Positions 33,317-42,635 are shown, counted from the stretch's first letter. The stretch: DNA of 64,000 bases from an uncultured Spirochaetales bacterium (GCA_902774115.1 CACYHH010000001.1:124001-188000), one strand, 5' to 3'. A program made the numbers and translations. Notes: generated from the sequence alone by a model not told the origin.

Positions 33317-34654
33317 TTGGAAAGAATTTTTAAAAGAAAAGCTTACGAAAAAATGCTCAAATGGAAGGCAGGATCAAACGGAAAAAGTGCTTTGCTGATA
33401 GAAGGGGCCAGGCGTGTCGGCAAGTCAACTCTGACAAGGCAGTTTGCTGAAAACGAGTATAAATCCTACATTCTGATCGATTGTTCCAAGTTGTCGGCAG
33501 AAGTTCGGAGCCTGCTGGATATAGGTTTCTCCGATCTCAACTACTTTTTTATGCGGCTGCAGATTCTTTACCGCGTGAACCTCTATGAGCGCAGATCCGT
33601 TATCATTTTCGATGAAGTCCAGCTCAGGCCTGACGCGAGACAGGCGATCAAGCATCTTGTCGAAGACGGAAGATACGACTACATCGAGACAGGTTCGCTT
33701 ATCAGCATCAAACAGAATGTGCGGGACATCGTTATTCCGAGCGAGGAAGAGCGTATTCAGATGTTTCCGATGGATTACGAGGAGTTTTCGTGGGCAGTCG
33801 GTGATACTGCCACGATTCCGATCCTGAAAGATCTTTTTGTAAGCCGCGCTTCTTTGGGGGAAGCCGTAAACCGCAAGATCATGCGTGATTTCAGGCTTTA
33901 TATGCTGGTCGGCGGTATGCCTCAGGCGGTTGAAAGCTATCTCGAAACAAACAACCTTCAAGCTGTAGACTCTGTGAAAAGGAGAATCATCAATCTTTAT
34001 ATTGAAGACCTTCACAAGCTCGATTCGACAGGAAAACTGCGCGCAATGTTCCGTGCGATACCATCTGAACTCGGCAAAGCTGAAAAGCACTATCAAGTGA
34101 CTACTGTTGTGGAAAATATCAGGAAGGAAAAGACTTTTGAACTGCTGGAAATGCTTTATGAAAGCATGATAGTCAATATCGCGTACCATTCTTCTGATCC
34201 GAACGCCGGGCTTGCTTTGAGCCGTGAAAGTACGCGTTTCAAAATGTTTATGGGTGACACCGGACTTTTTGTGACCTTGGCTTTCTGGGACAAGGATTTT
34301 ACCGAAAATATCATCTATCAGAAGCTTCTTTCCGACAAACTTGAAGCCAATTTGGGCTACATTTATGAAAATGTTGTCGCGCAGATGCTACGTGCTTCAG
34401 GTTATGAACTTTACTACTACACTTTTCCTGCATCCGGCAACCACAGTTATGAAGTCGATTTTCTTTTGTCGAAAGGGAACAAACTGGTTCCGGTCGAAGT
34501 TAAATCTTCCGGATATAAAACGCACAAATCTTTGGATGCTTTCTGCGAAAAGTTTTCTTCCCGCGTATCTGAAAGGATCCTGCTTTATACGAAAGATCTT
34601 CAGAAAGACGGTCAAACGACATGCCTTCCGGTTTACATGGCTCCTTTTTTGTGA
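33317..34654 (+). CDS. AAA ATPase with C-terminal DUF4143 domain
   Basis: The 445-residue protein has Walker A GARRVGKST near residue 35, Walker B SVIIFDEVQL near 95, a helical middle, and a C-terminal DUF4143 domain with a PD-(D/E)XK-like core (YEVDFLLSKG, then VPVEVKSSG). These proteins are common in bacterial accessory regions; their role is not settled and a nuclease or defence function has been suggested from the fold. TTG at 33317 is the chosen start, with GGAGG 5 bp upstream. The stop TGA (34652-34654) is formed by the first bases of tail repeat T2, so the gene is inserted exactly against the repeat. Confidence 0.85.
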   Translation: MERIFKRKAYEKMLKWKAGSNGKSALLIEGARRVGKSTLTRQFAENEYKSYILIDCSKLSAEVRSLLDIGFSDLNYFFMRLQILYRVNLYERRSVIIFDEVQLRPDARQAIKHLVEDGRYDYIETGSLISIKQNVRDIVIPSEEERIQMFPMDYEEFSWAVGDTATIPILKDLFVSRASLGEAVNRKIMRDFRLYMLVGGMPQAVESYLETNNLQAVDSVKRRIINLYIEDLHKLDSTGKLRAMFRAIPSELGKAEKHYQVTTVVENIRKEKTFELLEMLYESMIVNIAYHSSDPNAGLALSRESTRFKMFMGDTGLFVTLAFWDKDFTENIIYQKLLSDKLEANLGYIYENVVAQMLRASGYELYYYTFPASGNHSYEVDFLLSKGNKLVPVEVKSSGYKTHKSLDAFCEKFSSRVSERILLYTKDLQKDGQTTCLPVYMAPFL

Positions 34655-34700
34655 AAAAGAAGAAAGCAAATCCGACGGCTGCTCGATGCTGTTTATTTAA
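34652..34700 (+). repeat. 49-bp tail repeat T2
   Basis: It encodes EKEESKSDGCSMLFI and a stop, out of context, right after the ATPase gene. It differs from T1 only at two positions near the stop. The sequence just after it (TTTATTCCAACAAA) resembles the sequence after T3 (TTTATTTCAACAAA), so T2 probably marks the original 3' end of paralog A. Confidence 0.9.
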
Positions 34701-34792
34701 TTTATTCCAACAAAATCCTTTCCGTAACTTGTCAAAATAACAAAAATCTCTTTCCATTTCTTGTAAAATTAAAAAAAACTGTAAAAATTCTT

Positions 34793-34876
34793 TAATAAAA
34801 TCAATGTGTTGCCGTTTTTTTTTTTTTTTGAATTTTTGGGTCAGAAAAATTGCTATTTTGTACAACTAAATATATG
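34793..34876 (+). promoter_or_regulatory. Two-box upstream element, copy B
   Basis: TAATAAAATCA starts the element and ACTAAATATATG (34865-34876) ends it 30 bp before the ATG at 34907. A run of 15 T (34815-34829) lies between the boxes. Confidence 0.6.
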
Positions 34877-34906
34877 ATTATTTGTTTTTTTATTTTGGAG
34901 GATTTT

Positions 34907-37423
34907 ATGAAAAGATCAAAGATTTTAGCAGCTGTTCTGGTTTTTTTGCTTTTTGCCGGTTGCGGAAGCTCAAAAAACGATAATCAGCATGAAAATCAGG
35001 ATTTAACTGATACAGTGACTGAGGAAGACGCCGACACAGTTGACATCGAGCCGGCGGATGCAGATTCTGACGGCGATTCCGATTCCATGCCGGAACCTGA
35101 CAACGATAATGCCGATACTGATTCCGTCGATGACTCAGATACCATTGAATCCAATGATGAAGACGGTGACACGGAACCGTCAGAAACAGATTCTGACAAA
35201 ATTCCGGCTGATGATTCCGACACCGCACCGGAACCGGATGACGATGACGCGGACAGCGAGCCGGTTGACGATGCAGATTCTGCGCCTGAACCAAGTGACG
35301 ATGATGCTGATACCGCTCCGGTTGACGATACAGATTCACAGTCTGAACCGAGCGACGATGATGCGGACATAGATTCAGACGATGATACCGATACTGCACT
35401 GGAAGAAAACGACGATGATGCGGACAGCGAACCTTTCAATGCATGCAGCAGTGAACCGTGCGCAGGCATCACGAATTCCACAGGAGTTTGTATCGCCGGG
35501 GCAGCGTTGGAGTATTTCTGCGAATGCAATGAACACTACATTTGGAACGGTACTGATTGCGAAGCCGAAACAACGGTTGCCGACTGCACCGACCTTCCCG
35601 AAAACGCAGTCTGGAACGACGGCGGCAGAAACGGCAAGTTTACACAGACCTGGAACGGTGAAACATGGGTTCCATCAAACTACGATTCGAGTTACAGCAC
35701 AACTGCGGGAATATGCACGTTTATTTGCGGAACAAACTACAACTGGGAGAGCTCTACTTCACAATGTGATGCCGCAACACAGCTTGGAAACTGCTCTTCA
35801 AAACCGGAAAATTCCGTTTGGAACGATAACGGCGCGAACGGCAAATTCACTCAGACTTGGAACGGTAGCACATGGTATCCGGCAAGCTACAGTTCGGCTT
35901 ACAGCACAAAAGCCGGTGTCTGCAAATACAAGTGTGCTGAGGAGTATCACCGTGAAAATTTACAATGCGTGTCGAATACAAGAACAAACGTCAGCTGCAC
36001 CAACCTTCCTTCAGGCGCACAGTGGAATACGGCTACAAGCATAACCCAGACCTGGAACGGTTCATCGTGGTCACCGGACACAAGCGGAACTTACAGCACT
36101 ACCGCAAGTACAACAGAATGTTTGTTCAAGTGCAAAAAACACTACACTTGGAAAAATTCAAAATGCGAAGCCGACCAGCAGACAGTGAACTGTGAAGAAA
36201 TTCCTCTTAATTCCGAGTGGAACTCTGTTTCAACAATCACTCAGACTTGGAACGGCAGCACATGGTATCCTCCGACAACCTCGGTATACAACACGACTTC
36301 AAGCACGGAATATTGCCGCTATAAGTGCAATGAAGGCTATTTTTGGAACGGTTCTTCGGAATGTATAAATCCCTGTGAGACAAATCCGTGCAATGATGTT
36401 GCGAACTCGACACACGAATGCTCTGCATCATCGTGGCAAAACTATTTCTGCAGCTGCAGTGCAGGTTACAACTGGAGACGCGGAGAATGTGCCGAAATTC
36501 CTAAAGCTTTAGGCAATATCTGCACCGGTCAGAATTTGTGCTACAATTACTTTACCAGTGCAGACAGTGAAATTATTGACTGCCCGACTTCATCAAGTGA
36601 CAAATTCTTCGGACAGGATGCCTATTATGCCGACAAAGGTCTGTGTATACCGCAGAGTTTTACTGTCCAGACTGTTTCAAGCCAGAAAATCGTTGTTGAC
36701 AACAACACAGGGTTGATGTGGCAGCAGACTCTTTCTGAAGAGACTTTCGCCTGGGAAAACGCCGTTTCATACTGTGACAATTTGACTTATGCCGGATATT
36801 CAGACTGGAGACTGCCGTCATCAAAAGAACTGTTTACCATTGTTGACCATGGCAAATACAGTCCTGCCATTGACACGACATTTTTCCCTGATACGCCCAG
36901 CGACTATTTTTGGTCACAAGACAACATTCTAACCTACTTTAATGATGGTCGTATGGCATTGGCTGTATTTTTCGACACCGGTGTTTCAACCATACTTTCC
37001 ACTGATGAATTAGAGTTTAATGTCCGCTGCGTGAGAGGTGCAGCACTGCCGACAGCTTCGTTCGTTTCCACCTTCGTGAACGGAGATGAAATTATAACAG
37101 ACACAAATACAGGTTTAATGTGGCAGAAAACTTATGTACTCGGTCCGTATTGGGAAAAGGCACTTGCCTACTGTGCAGAACTCTCTTATGCAGGTTTCAG
37201 TGACTGGAGACTGCCCAATATGATGGAGCTGCTGTCACTTGTGAACTGTGAAGTGTTTCCGACATCCGACTTTCCGGATACGCCGACGAAATACGCTTTC
37301 TGGTCTTCCACAACCAGCCTGCCTTACACCAGATTTGCTTTTGATGTGGATTTCTCATACGGGTCTTCCGGCGCCGGCGCACAACAAAAGCACATGAATA
37401 TCTATGTCCGTTGCGTGAGGTAG
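34907..37423 (+). CDS. Large DUF1566 lipoprotein (two DUF1566 domains)
   Basis: The 838-residue lipoprotein has Cys19 in LLFAGC and an Asp/Glu/Ser/Pro linker to about residue 178. A Cys-containing EGF-like piece is followed by four repeats of about 75 residues with the core TQTWNG(S/E)(T/S)W (for example NGKFTQTWNGETWVPSNY). The C-terminal third has two DUF1566 domains, each with GLMWQ, YAGYSDWRLP or YAGFSDWRLP, and VRCVR. It is probably a surface-displayed binding protein. ATG 34907 has GGAGG upstream. The gene at 37451 follows after 27 bp and is a paralog. Confidence 0.85.
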   Translation: MKRSKILAAVLVFLLFAGCGSSKNDNQHENQDLTDTVTEEDADTVDIEPADADSDGDSDSMPEPDNDNADTDSVDDSDTIESNDEDGDTEPSETDSDKIPADDSDTAPEPDDDDADSEPVDDADSAPEPSDDDADTAPVDDTDSQSEPSDDDADIDSDDDTDTALEENDDDADSEPFNACSSEPCAGITNSTGVCIAGAALEYFCECNEHYIWNGTDCEAETTVADCTDLPENAVWNDGGRNGKFTQTWNGETWVPSNYDSSYSTTAGICTFICGTNYNWESSTSQCDAATQLGNCSSKPENSVWNDNGANGKFTQTWNGSTWYPASYSSAYSTKAGVCKYKCAEEYHRENLQCVSNTRTNVSCTNLPSGAQWNTATSITQTWNGSSWSPDTSGTYSTTASTTECLFKCKKHYTWKNSKCEADQQTVNCEEIPLNSEWNSVSTITQTWNGSTWYPPTTSVYNTTSSTEYCRYKCNEGYFWNGSSECINPCETNPCNDVANSTHECSASSWQNYFCSCSAGYNWRRGECAEIPKALGNICTGQNLCYNYFTSADSEIIDCPTSSSDKFFGQDAYYADKGLCIPQSFTVQTVSSQKIVVDNNTGLMWQQTLSEETFAWENAVSYCDNLTYAGYSDWRLPSSKELFTIVDHGKYSPAIDTTFFPDTPSDYFWSQDNILTYFNDGRMALAVFFDTGVSTILSTDELEFNVRCVRGAALPTASFVSTFVNGDEIITDTNTGLMWQKTYVLGPYWEKALAYCAELSYAGFSDWRLPNMMELLSLVNCEVFPTSDFPDTPTKYAFWSSTTSLPYTRFAFDVDFSYGSSGAGAQQKHMNIYVRCVR

Positions 37424-37450
37424 CTTTTTTAAATTTTCAGAGAGGGAGAC

Positions 37451-40400
37451 ATGAAAAAATTTAGCCTGATTTTTGTCGTTTTAATGCTTTTGGCATTTGT
37501 TGGTTGCGGAAACTCAAAAAACGACAATCAAAACGAGAACACCGATTCAACGGATACCGTAACTGATGAAGAGAGCGGCACTGTTGACATTGAGCCGACG
37601 GAGGCAGAACCTATTCCGACCGACGATGCTGATTCTACGCCCGAACCAAATGACGATGATGTGGACACCGAACCGACCGACGATGCTGATTCTACGCCCG
37701 AACCAAATGACGATGATGTGGACACCGAGCCGACCGACGATGCTGATTCTACGCCCGAACCAAATGACGATGATGTGGACACCGAGCCGACCGATGATGC
37801 AGATTCCCAGCCCGAGCCAAGTGACGACGACGCAGACAGCGAACCGACTGACGATGCGGATTCCCAGCCTGAACTGGATGACGACGATACGGACAGCGAA
37901 CCGACCGATGATGCGGATTCTGTCATCGAACAGAGTGATGAGGAAAAATGCGCCGAAGCCGGCGGAACATGGAACGAAGAAGAACACAAATGCACAAAAA
38001 CCGTGGAATGCAGCGGCAAACCCGCAAACAGTGAATGGAGCAGCGAACATACAAGCTACACAATGGAATATGCTGACGGCGGATGGACAGGCGCAGTTGA
38101 TGCAAAATATATCGATGAATCCAACGGCTACTGCGGCTTCAGCTGCATCGAAAACTATTTCTGGAACGGCTCGGAATGCAGAACGCCTCTTCATTTGGGC
38201 AACATCTGCACGGGGCAGACATTGTGTTTCGGAGATTGGGCAAGCACCTTGGAGGTCACGAATATAATTCCATGCAATACACCGGCAGAAGATTTTTTCG
38301 GGCAGGATGCATATTACGCTTCCATCGGTGTCTGCACTCCGCAGAACTTAAAACTCATAACATCGGGGGAAGCAGCTGTTGTCAAAGATTTGAACACAGG
38401 TTTAATGTGGGCGCGGGATGCTGTATATCCTGACTGTTCAAGCTGGACAGCAGCTAAAAACTACTGTGAAGAACTAGAACACGGAGGTTATACCGACTGG
38501 CGTCTGCCGAAACCGCTTGAATTACTGACAATTGTTGACCGGACAGCCGGACTGGACTACTCACTCTTTCCGAATATTACACAATCCAGCGACTATCATT
38601 TATGGAGTTCCAGACTCAAATCCAATGACCCTTGCAAACCTTTCCTGCTTAACCCGTATTGGGGTGAAATAACCCAAGGTCCGAGCGATCCGTTTACTTT
38701 CACCACTAATGTTATTTGCGTCCGCGGAAATGAAATGGCTGACCCCTCACTCACAATCAAAAGATTCGGAGACGAGCTTGTTGCCATTGATTCCTCTACC
38801 GGCTTTATGTGGCAGACAGATTATCATTCTTTTTTCGGATCCGGTTGGATGGATGCTCTGGCATACTGTGAAAATTCAAATTATGCAGGTTATTCCGACT
38901 GGAGAATGCCTAACAAGCACGAACTGGCATCCCTTTTAAATTATGATAAACCGGAACCGCTCTTTTCCGATATGCCTAACGAGTATTACAACAGCCTTAA
39001 CCCTTCACTTTTTTCTTCAACGACTTCTTTTTCTGACAGAACAAGAGCATGGGGAGTAAGTTTTTATTTCGGCGATGTAATGTCCTTTGAAGGTAAAAAT
39101 CACGGTATTTTCCGTTGCGTAAGATCTATTGCCGAAGAGGATGCAAATGACGGTATCGTTGTTGAAAAGACTACGGAGGAAAAATGTGCCGAAGTCGGCG
39201 GAACCTGGAATGAAGAAAATGAAAAATGCACCAAAACTATCGGATGCAGCGAAAAACCGGCAAACAGCGTCTGGAACGGAGAATCAAACAATATTCTTGA
39301 ATATGAATACGGTGCATGGACATATCCTGTTGCAACCGAACACAGCGAGGAAGAGGGAATCTGCCGCTTCAAATGCGACACAACCCATTTCTGGAACGGA
39401 ACAAGCTGCGTAAATCCGTGCTTGAGTTTTGCAAATTCGACAGGTGTCTGTACTCATGAAAAGCCCGAAATATATTCGTGTGAATGTATCAGTGGATATT
39501 ACTGGTGGGGAACGGAAAACGGATGTTTGAACAGGCCCACTCTCGGAAATATCTGCACGGGACAGAACAAATGTTTCGGAAGCACTTGGACTGACACAAC
39601 TATACCGTCAGCTGAAATCCCGTGTCCCGTCTCACCTGACGATGATTTCTACGGACAGGATGCACAATATGCGGCTCTCGGTCACTGTGTTCCTCTGAAT
39701 TTTTCAGTTGAAACAAATATTTCAGGGGAAAATACCGTTCACGACAACAATACAGGTCTGGAATGGCAGCAAACCCTTTCAGACACTGAATTTACCTGGG
39801 AGGAAGCATCAAATTACTGCAGCGGACTTGTATACGGCGGTCATACCGACTGGCGTCTGCCGAATCCGAGTGAACTTTTGACAATTGTTGACGACAGCCG
39901 ATCGAACCCGCCTATAAATACGGAAATCTTCCTGAATATGCCTTCGCAGGCAGCAGGTTTATGGAGTTCCAAACAAAACAAGGGGCAACCTTCTTCTGAT
40001 TATTTTGACTTAAGATTATACGACGGATTTGTATCATGGCAGGAAGGCTCATCTGCTATTCGAGCTTTGTGTGTCCGTGGAACAGAACTTCCCACCGCTT
40101 CCCTTACAACAAAAACACTCAATGGTGATACTGTCGCTATTGATTCTGCAACCAAACTGATGTGGAAAAAGAAAGACGATTTTTCTGCCTCATATAATTG
40201 GTTTTACGCGTTGGATTATTGTGAAAATCTAAGTTATGCGGGATTTTCCGACTGGCGGTTACCCAATAAAAACGAACTGGCATCTCTCCTGAACTATGAC
40301 AATATCGACAGGATGTCCGACTTCGGAAACATAGGCATTTCATGGTCTTCAACCACATATATGCCTTATCAAATTTTAGCCTTTAGATATAACATGAACT

Positions 40401-40462
40401 GGGATTCCTTAATCAACAAGAATATCGGAGCAAATGTCATTTGTGTCCGCAACGCTGATTAG
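37451..40462 (+). CDS. Giant DUF1566 lipoprotein (four DUF1566 domains)
   Basis: The 1003-residue lipoprotein has Cys19 in LAFVGC and an acidic linker built from repeats of PTDDADSTPEPNDDDVDTE, of which three are nearly identical in DNA. Two similar halves follow, each with a KCAEAGGTWNEE-type Cys segment and two DUF1566 domains (YTDWRLP, YSDWRMP, HTDWRLP, FSDWRLP). The doubling suggests internal duplication of a unit like the 34907 protein. GGGAG precedes the ATG. It is probably co-transcribed with 34907 from the copy B element. Confidence 0.85.
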   Translation: MKKFSLIFVVLMLLAFVGCGNSKNDNQNENTDSTDTVTDEESGTVDIEPTEAEPIPTDDADSTPEPNDDDVDTEPTDDADSTPEPNDDDVDTEPTDDADSTPEPNDDDVDTEPTDDADSQPEPSDDDADSEPTDDADSQPELDDDDTDSEPTDDADSVIEQSDEEKCAEAGGTWNEEEHKCTKTVECSGKPANSEWSSEHTSYTMEYADGGWTGAVDAKYIDESNGYCGFSCIENYFWNGSECRTPLHLGNICTGQTLCFGDWASTLEVTNIIPCNTPAEDFFGQDAYYASIGVCTPQNLKLITSGEAAVVKDLNTGLMWARDAVYPDCSSWTAAKNYCEELEHGGYTDWRLPKPLELLTIVDRTAGLDYSLFPNITQSSDYHLWSSRLKSNDPCKPFLLNPYWGEITQGPSDPFTFTTNVICVRGNEMADPSLTIKRFGDELVAIDSSTGFMWQTDYHSFFGSGWMDALAYCENSNYAGYSDWRMPNKHELASLLNYDKPEPLFSDMPNEYYNSLNPSLFSSTTSFSDRTRAWGVSFYFGDVMSFEGKNHGIFRCVRSIAEEDANDGIVVEKTTEEKCAEVGGTWNEENEKCTKTIGCSEKPANSVWNGESNNILEYEYGAWTYPVATEHSEEEGICRFKCDTTHFWNGTSCVNPCLSFANSTGVCTHEKPEIYSCECISGYYWWGTENGCLNRPTLGNICTGQNKCFGSTWTDTTIPSAEIPCPVSPDDDFYGQDAQYAALGHCVPLNFSVETNISGENTVHDNNTGLEWQQTLSDTEFTWEEASNYCSGLVYGGHTDWRLPNPSELLTIVDDSRSNPPINTEIFLNMPSQAAGLWSSKQNKGQPSSDYFDLRLYDGFVSWQEGSSAIRALCVRGTELPTASLTTKTLNGDTVAIDSATKLMWKKKDDFSASYNWFYALDYCENLSYAGFSDWRLPNKNELASLLNYDNIDRMSDFGNIGISWSSTTYMPYQILAFRYNMNWDSLINKNIGANVICVRNAD
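37624..37794 (+). repeat. 57-bp tandem repeat in lipoprotein linker
   Basis: Three near-perfect units of 57 bp (19 codons) start at 37624, 37681 and 37738. More diverged units continue to about 37920. It lies within the acidic linker, where copy number would change linker length. Confidence 0.85.
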
Positions 40463-40510
40463 CGCACTTCTACCGGATAGTTTCCTCAAAAAATGAAAAG
40501 TTCCAGAGAG

Positions 40511-40595
40511 ACTTTCCGAAAATACTGTACGCTTGAAGGCTATAGTCGCGTAAATCGGTAAATAAAATTCTGAATTGTAAAAAAAAAATGCAAAA
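40511..40595 (+). repeat. Leader repeat upstream of paralog C
   Basis: This stretch beginning ACTTTCCGAAAAT is similar throughout to 42653-42735 (shared ACTTTCCGAAAAT, TCGCG, GAATT and an A-run before TGCAA or TGCAAT). It is the 5' leader of paralog C; the second copy leads straight into the paralog remnant. Confidence 0.65.
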
Positions 40596-40601
40596 AATCA
40601 T

Positions 40602-40684
40602 TAATAAAACTAAATAGTTGTGAAATTTTTCGGGGGGGTAATTTTTTTTCAATAAAAATCGGATTTTTGGGAACTAAATATATG
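40602..40684 (+). promoter_or_regulatory. Two-box upstream element, copy C
   Basis: TAATAAAACTA starts the element and ACTAAATATATG (40673-40684) ends it 47 bp before the ATG at 40732. Runs of seven G (40632-40638) and eight T lie between. Confidence 0.6.
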
Positions 40685-40731
40685 TGTTTTTTGGCGAAGG
40701 CCGTATGTTTTTTAACTTTATGGAGGTTGTT

Positions 40732-41565
40732 ATGAAAAAATCACTTGTTTTGGTTGCAATGCTTGCAGTGGCAACAACACTTTTTGCGGAAACTGAAATG
40801 GTTTCATGCGAATCGGATCTTGGAAAATGCACTTATACGCTTTCTGATGAGTTTTTCAGTCAGGAATGCACATGCCGTGATGGTATGGGTGTTGGGGAAG
40901 ATTCAACAATTGATGGCACCCAAACTCTGCCGACAGACGAAGAATGTGATGCGGAACTTGAGAAAGTATGCAAAAACGCAGGAATCAAATGCGAAAACGA
41001 GGCTGGTGAATGCCATTTGGAACAGAATGGTGACTACAGCTGCAGATGCTACGGTATCGAAGGAATAAACACCGGAAGCGGAATTTTCAGCGAGACAGCA
41101 TGTAATGACACTCTTGTTGAAATCTGCGGAACGGAAGCTATGACTGCAAGAAAGATCTGCACGGAAGCAGGATTTCTTGATGTGTGTGTTTCTTACATTG
41201 AAAAAATCAACAATACTTGTCTTAATCCCATCGACGGAATCAACGACATTCTTGATGCTCCGCTTAATTCCGACTCAATATCGTACGAAATAGGACATTG
41301 CTGTCAGTATGAGGAGTATAGAAACGAATACAAAAACGAGTTTGACTGTCTTGAGGCATCTGGAACGTGCAACTCATGCGTTGATATGCCTTTTGACGAG
41401 GGCGAAGAGGGCAAAGAAGACGCTGCAAACACTGATGTAGCCGGAAACGGTTCCGCTTCTGCAGAAGACACCGCTGACGGTGATTCCGCACCCGCAACTG
41501 ATTCAGAATCTTCCTCTGAAAAAGAAGAAAGCAAATCCGACGGCTGTTCTATGCTGTTTATCTAA
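40732..41565 (+). CDS. Secreted Cys-rich protein with EKEESKSDGCSMLFI tail (paralog C)
   Basis: The 277-residue protein is a full-length paralog of the 32209 product: signal peptide SLVLVAMLAVATTLFA, then CESDLGKCTYTL, CTCRDGMGVGE, LPTDEECDAELEKVC, CENEAGEC, LVEICGTEAMTARKIC in the same order, an acidic linker, and the identical 15-residue tail. The Cys positions are kept while the linker has diverged. No known domain was recognised. GGAGG lies 6 bp before the ATG. It is followed within 40 bp by the promoter of the small RNA and Abi gene. Confidence 0.8.
   Translation: MKKSLVLVAMLAVATTLFAETEMVSCESDLGKCTYTLSDEFFSQECTCRDGMGVGEDSTIDGTQTLPTDEECDAELEKVCKNAGIKCENEAGECHLEQNGDYSCRCYGIEGINTGSGIFSETACNDTLVEICGTEAMTARKICTEAGFLDVCVSYIEKINNTCLNPIDGINDILDAPLNSDSISYEIGHCCQYEEYRNEYKNEFDCLEASGTCNSCVDMPFDEGEEGKEDAANTDVAGNGSASAEDTADGDSAPATDSESSSEKEESKSDGCSMLFI
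41517..41565 (+). repeat. 49-bp tail repeat T3
   Basis: The 3' end of paralog C, from TGAAAAAGAAG to TAA, nearly identical to T1, T2 and T4. With T4 it flanks the small RNA-Abi segment. Confidence 0.9.
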
Positions 41566-41604
41566 GTTTTATTTCAACAAACTTAAAATTTTTCTAAATC
41601 AGTA

Positions 41605-41632
41605 TTGACAAAACAAGAAAAGAGAGTATCGT
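41605..41632 (+). promoter_or_regulatory. Promoter of the Abi-associated small RNA
   Basis: A consensus TTGACA (41605-41610) is followed after 16 bp by TATCGT (41627-41632). The start point would be about 41639, just before the structured segment. Confidence 0.7.
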
Positions 41633-41638
41633 TTTAGC

Positions 41639-41698
41639 TAATAGTCCCTCCCACGCTTCCCGTAAGATCAGCGCACCAGGGAGGGCTTCGAGTTTTTT
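41639..41698 (+). ncRNA. Probable Abi-associated small structured RNA
   Basis: The segment folds as CCCTCCC (41646-41652) paired with GGGAGGG (41679-41685). Inside this stem CGC (41654-41656) can pair with GCG (41671-41673) around a small CTT/AAG hairpin. A T6 tract (41693-41698) follows the stem after 7 bases, as in an intrinsic terminator. It has its own promoter and ends 16 bp before the Abi_2 start. Several AbiF/AbiD-type systems are known to have a small RNA next to the HEPN gene; assignment here is by position and structure, not by sequence match. Confidence 0.6.
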
Positions 41699-41714
41699 GG
41701 AATCACGATTCAGC

Positions 41715-42635
41715 ATGAAATACACAAAATCTCCGATTTCAGTTGACGAGCAAATAGCAAAACTTGAAAAACGCGGATTGAATTTTTTGGATAAAACTTC
41801 CGCTCGCGAATATCTGAAAAACATCGGCTGCTACAGGCTGCGGTCCTATACTTATCCTTTTCAGAACAACACCGATCCTGATGTAGACCACGCCTTTATC
41901 CTAAAAGACATCTGTTTTGAGGATATCATCGACCTTTATCTTTTCGACCGCAGATTAAGGAATCTTATTTTTAACGAACTTGAAAAAATCGAAGTTGCTG
42001 TCCGTACTAAAATGTCGCTTGTTTATTCTGTTTCGACCGAAGATCCATGGTGGTTTGAAGCGGCGGAAAGATATAAAGACAAAAATTTTTATGAAAAACT
42101 TGTCGAAAACATAAAGGCTGATGTGCTTAGAAGCAATGAGGATTTTATTAGACATTACAAGGAGAAATATGATTCGCCGGAAATGCCGCCGTCGTGGATG
42201 ACTTTGGAAGTCGTTTCGTTCGGTGCTTTAAGCCGGATGTACGGCCTGTTGCGCGACAGCCGCGAAAAACAGAAAATTGCTGAAGAATTGGGAATTCGCA
42301 AAAGCGATGTGCTTTCGAACTGGCTTCACGCTTTCTCAAATCTGCGGAATTGCTGCGCTCACCACAGCAGAATCTGGAACAGGAGATTCGCTATTCACTT
42401 GAAACTTTCATACAACACAACCAATCCGTTTTTAAGCAAATCCGAGACTGAAACTTTGGAACATAACAAAATTTTTGCCATCCTCTGCGCTGTCAAATAC
42501 ATCGTTGACATCATAAGTCCCGGAAATTCTTTTAAAAAGAATCTTGTAGCATTGCTGAATGACAGGCATCTGCTTTTGACTCTCAAAGAAATGGGATTTC
42601 CTAATGATTGGGAAAATCTGCCTGTGTGGAGATAA
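41715..42635 (+). CDS. Abi_2 (AbiD/AbiF) family abortive-infection protein, HEPN
   Basis: The 306-residue protein matches Abi_2: SPISVDEQIAKLEKRGL at the N-terminus, YLKNIGCYRLRSYTYPF, LYLFDRRLRNLIFNELEKIE and the HEPN signature NLRNCCAHHSRIWNRRF near residue 220, where R and H (RX4H) are the expected RNase residues. Family members stop phage growth by RNA cleavage and have been linked to Cas13 ancestry. The ATG at 41715 lacks a clear Shine-Dalgarno sequence, so translation may depend on the upstream RNA. The gene sits between tail repeats T3 and T4. Confidence 0.88.
   Translation: MKYTKSPISVDEQIAKLEKRGLNFLDKTSAREYLKNIGCYRLRSYTYPFQNNTDPDVDHAFILKDICFEDIIDLYLFDRRLRNLIFNELEKIEVAVRTKMSLVYSVSTEDPWWFEAAERYKDKNFYEKLVENIKADVLRSNEDFIRHYKEKYDSPEMPPSWMTLEVVSFGALSRMYGLLRDSREKQKIAEELGIRKSDVLSNWLHAFSNLRNCCAHHSRIWNRRFAIHLKLSYNTTNPFLSKSETETLEHNKIFAILCAVKYIVDIISPGNSFKKNLVALLNDRHLLLTLKEMGFPNDWENLPVWR

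Noticed and set aside
34907-40462. Diversity-generating retroelement acting on DUF1566 domains
   Set aside because: DUF1566 is a known type of variable domain, but no reverse transcriptase, Avd-like gene or template repeat was seen in the window.
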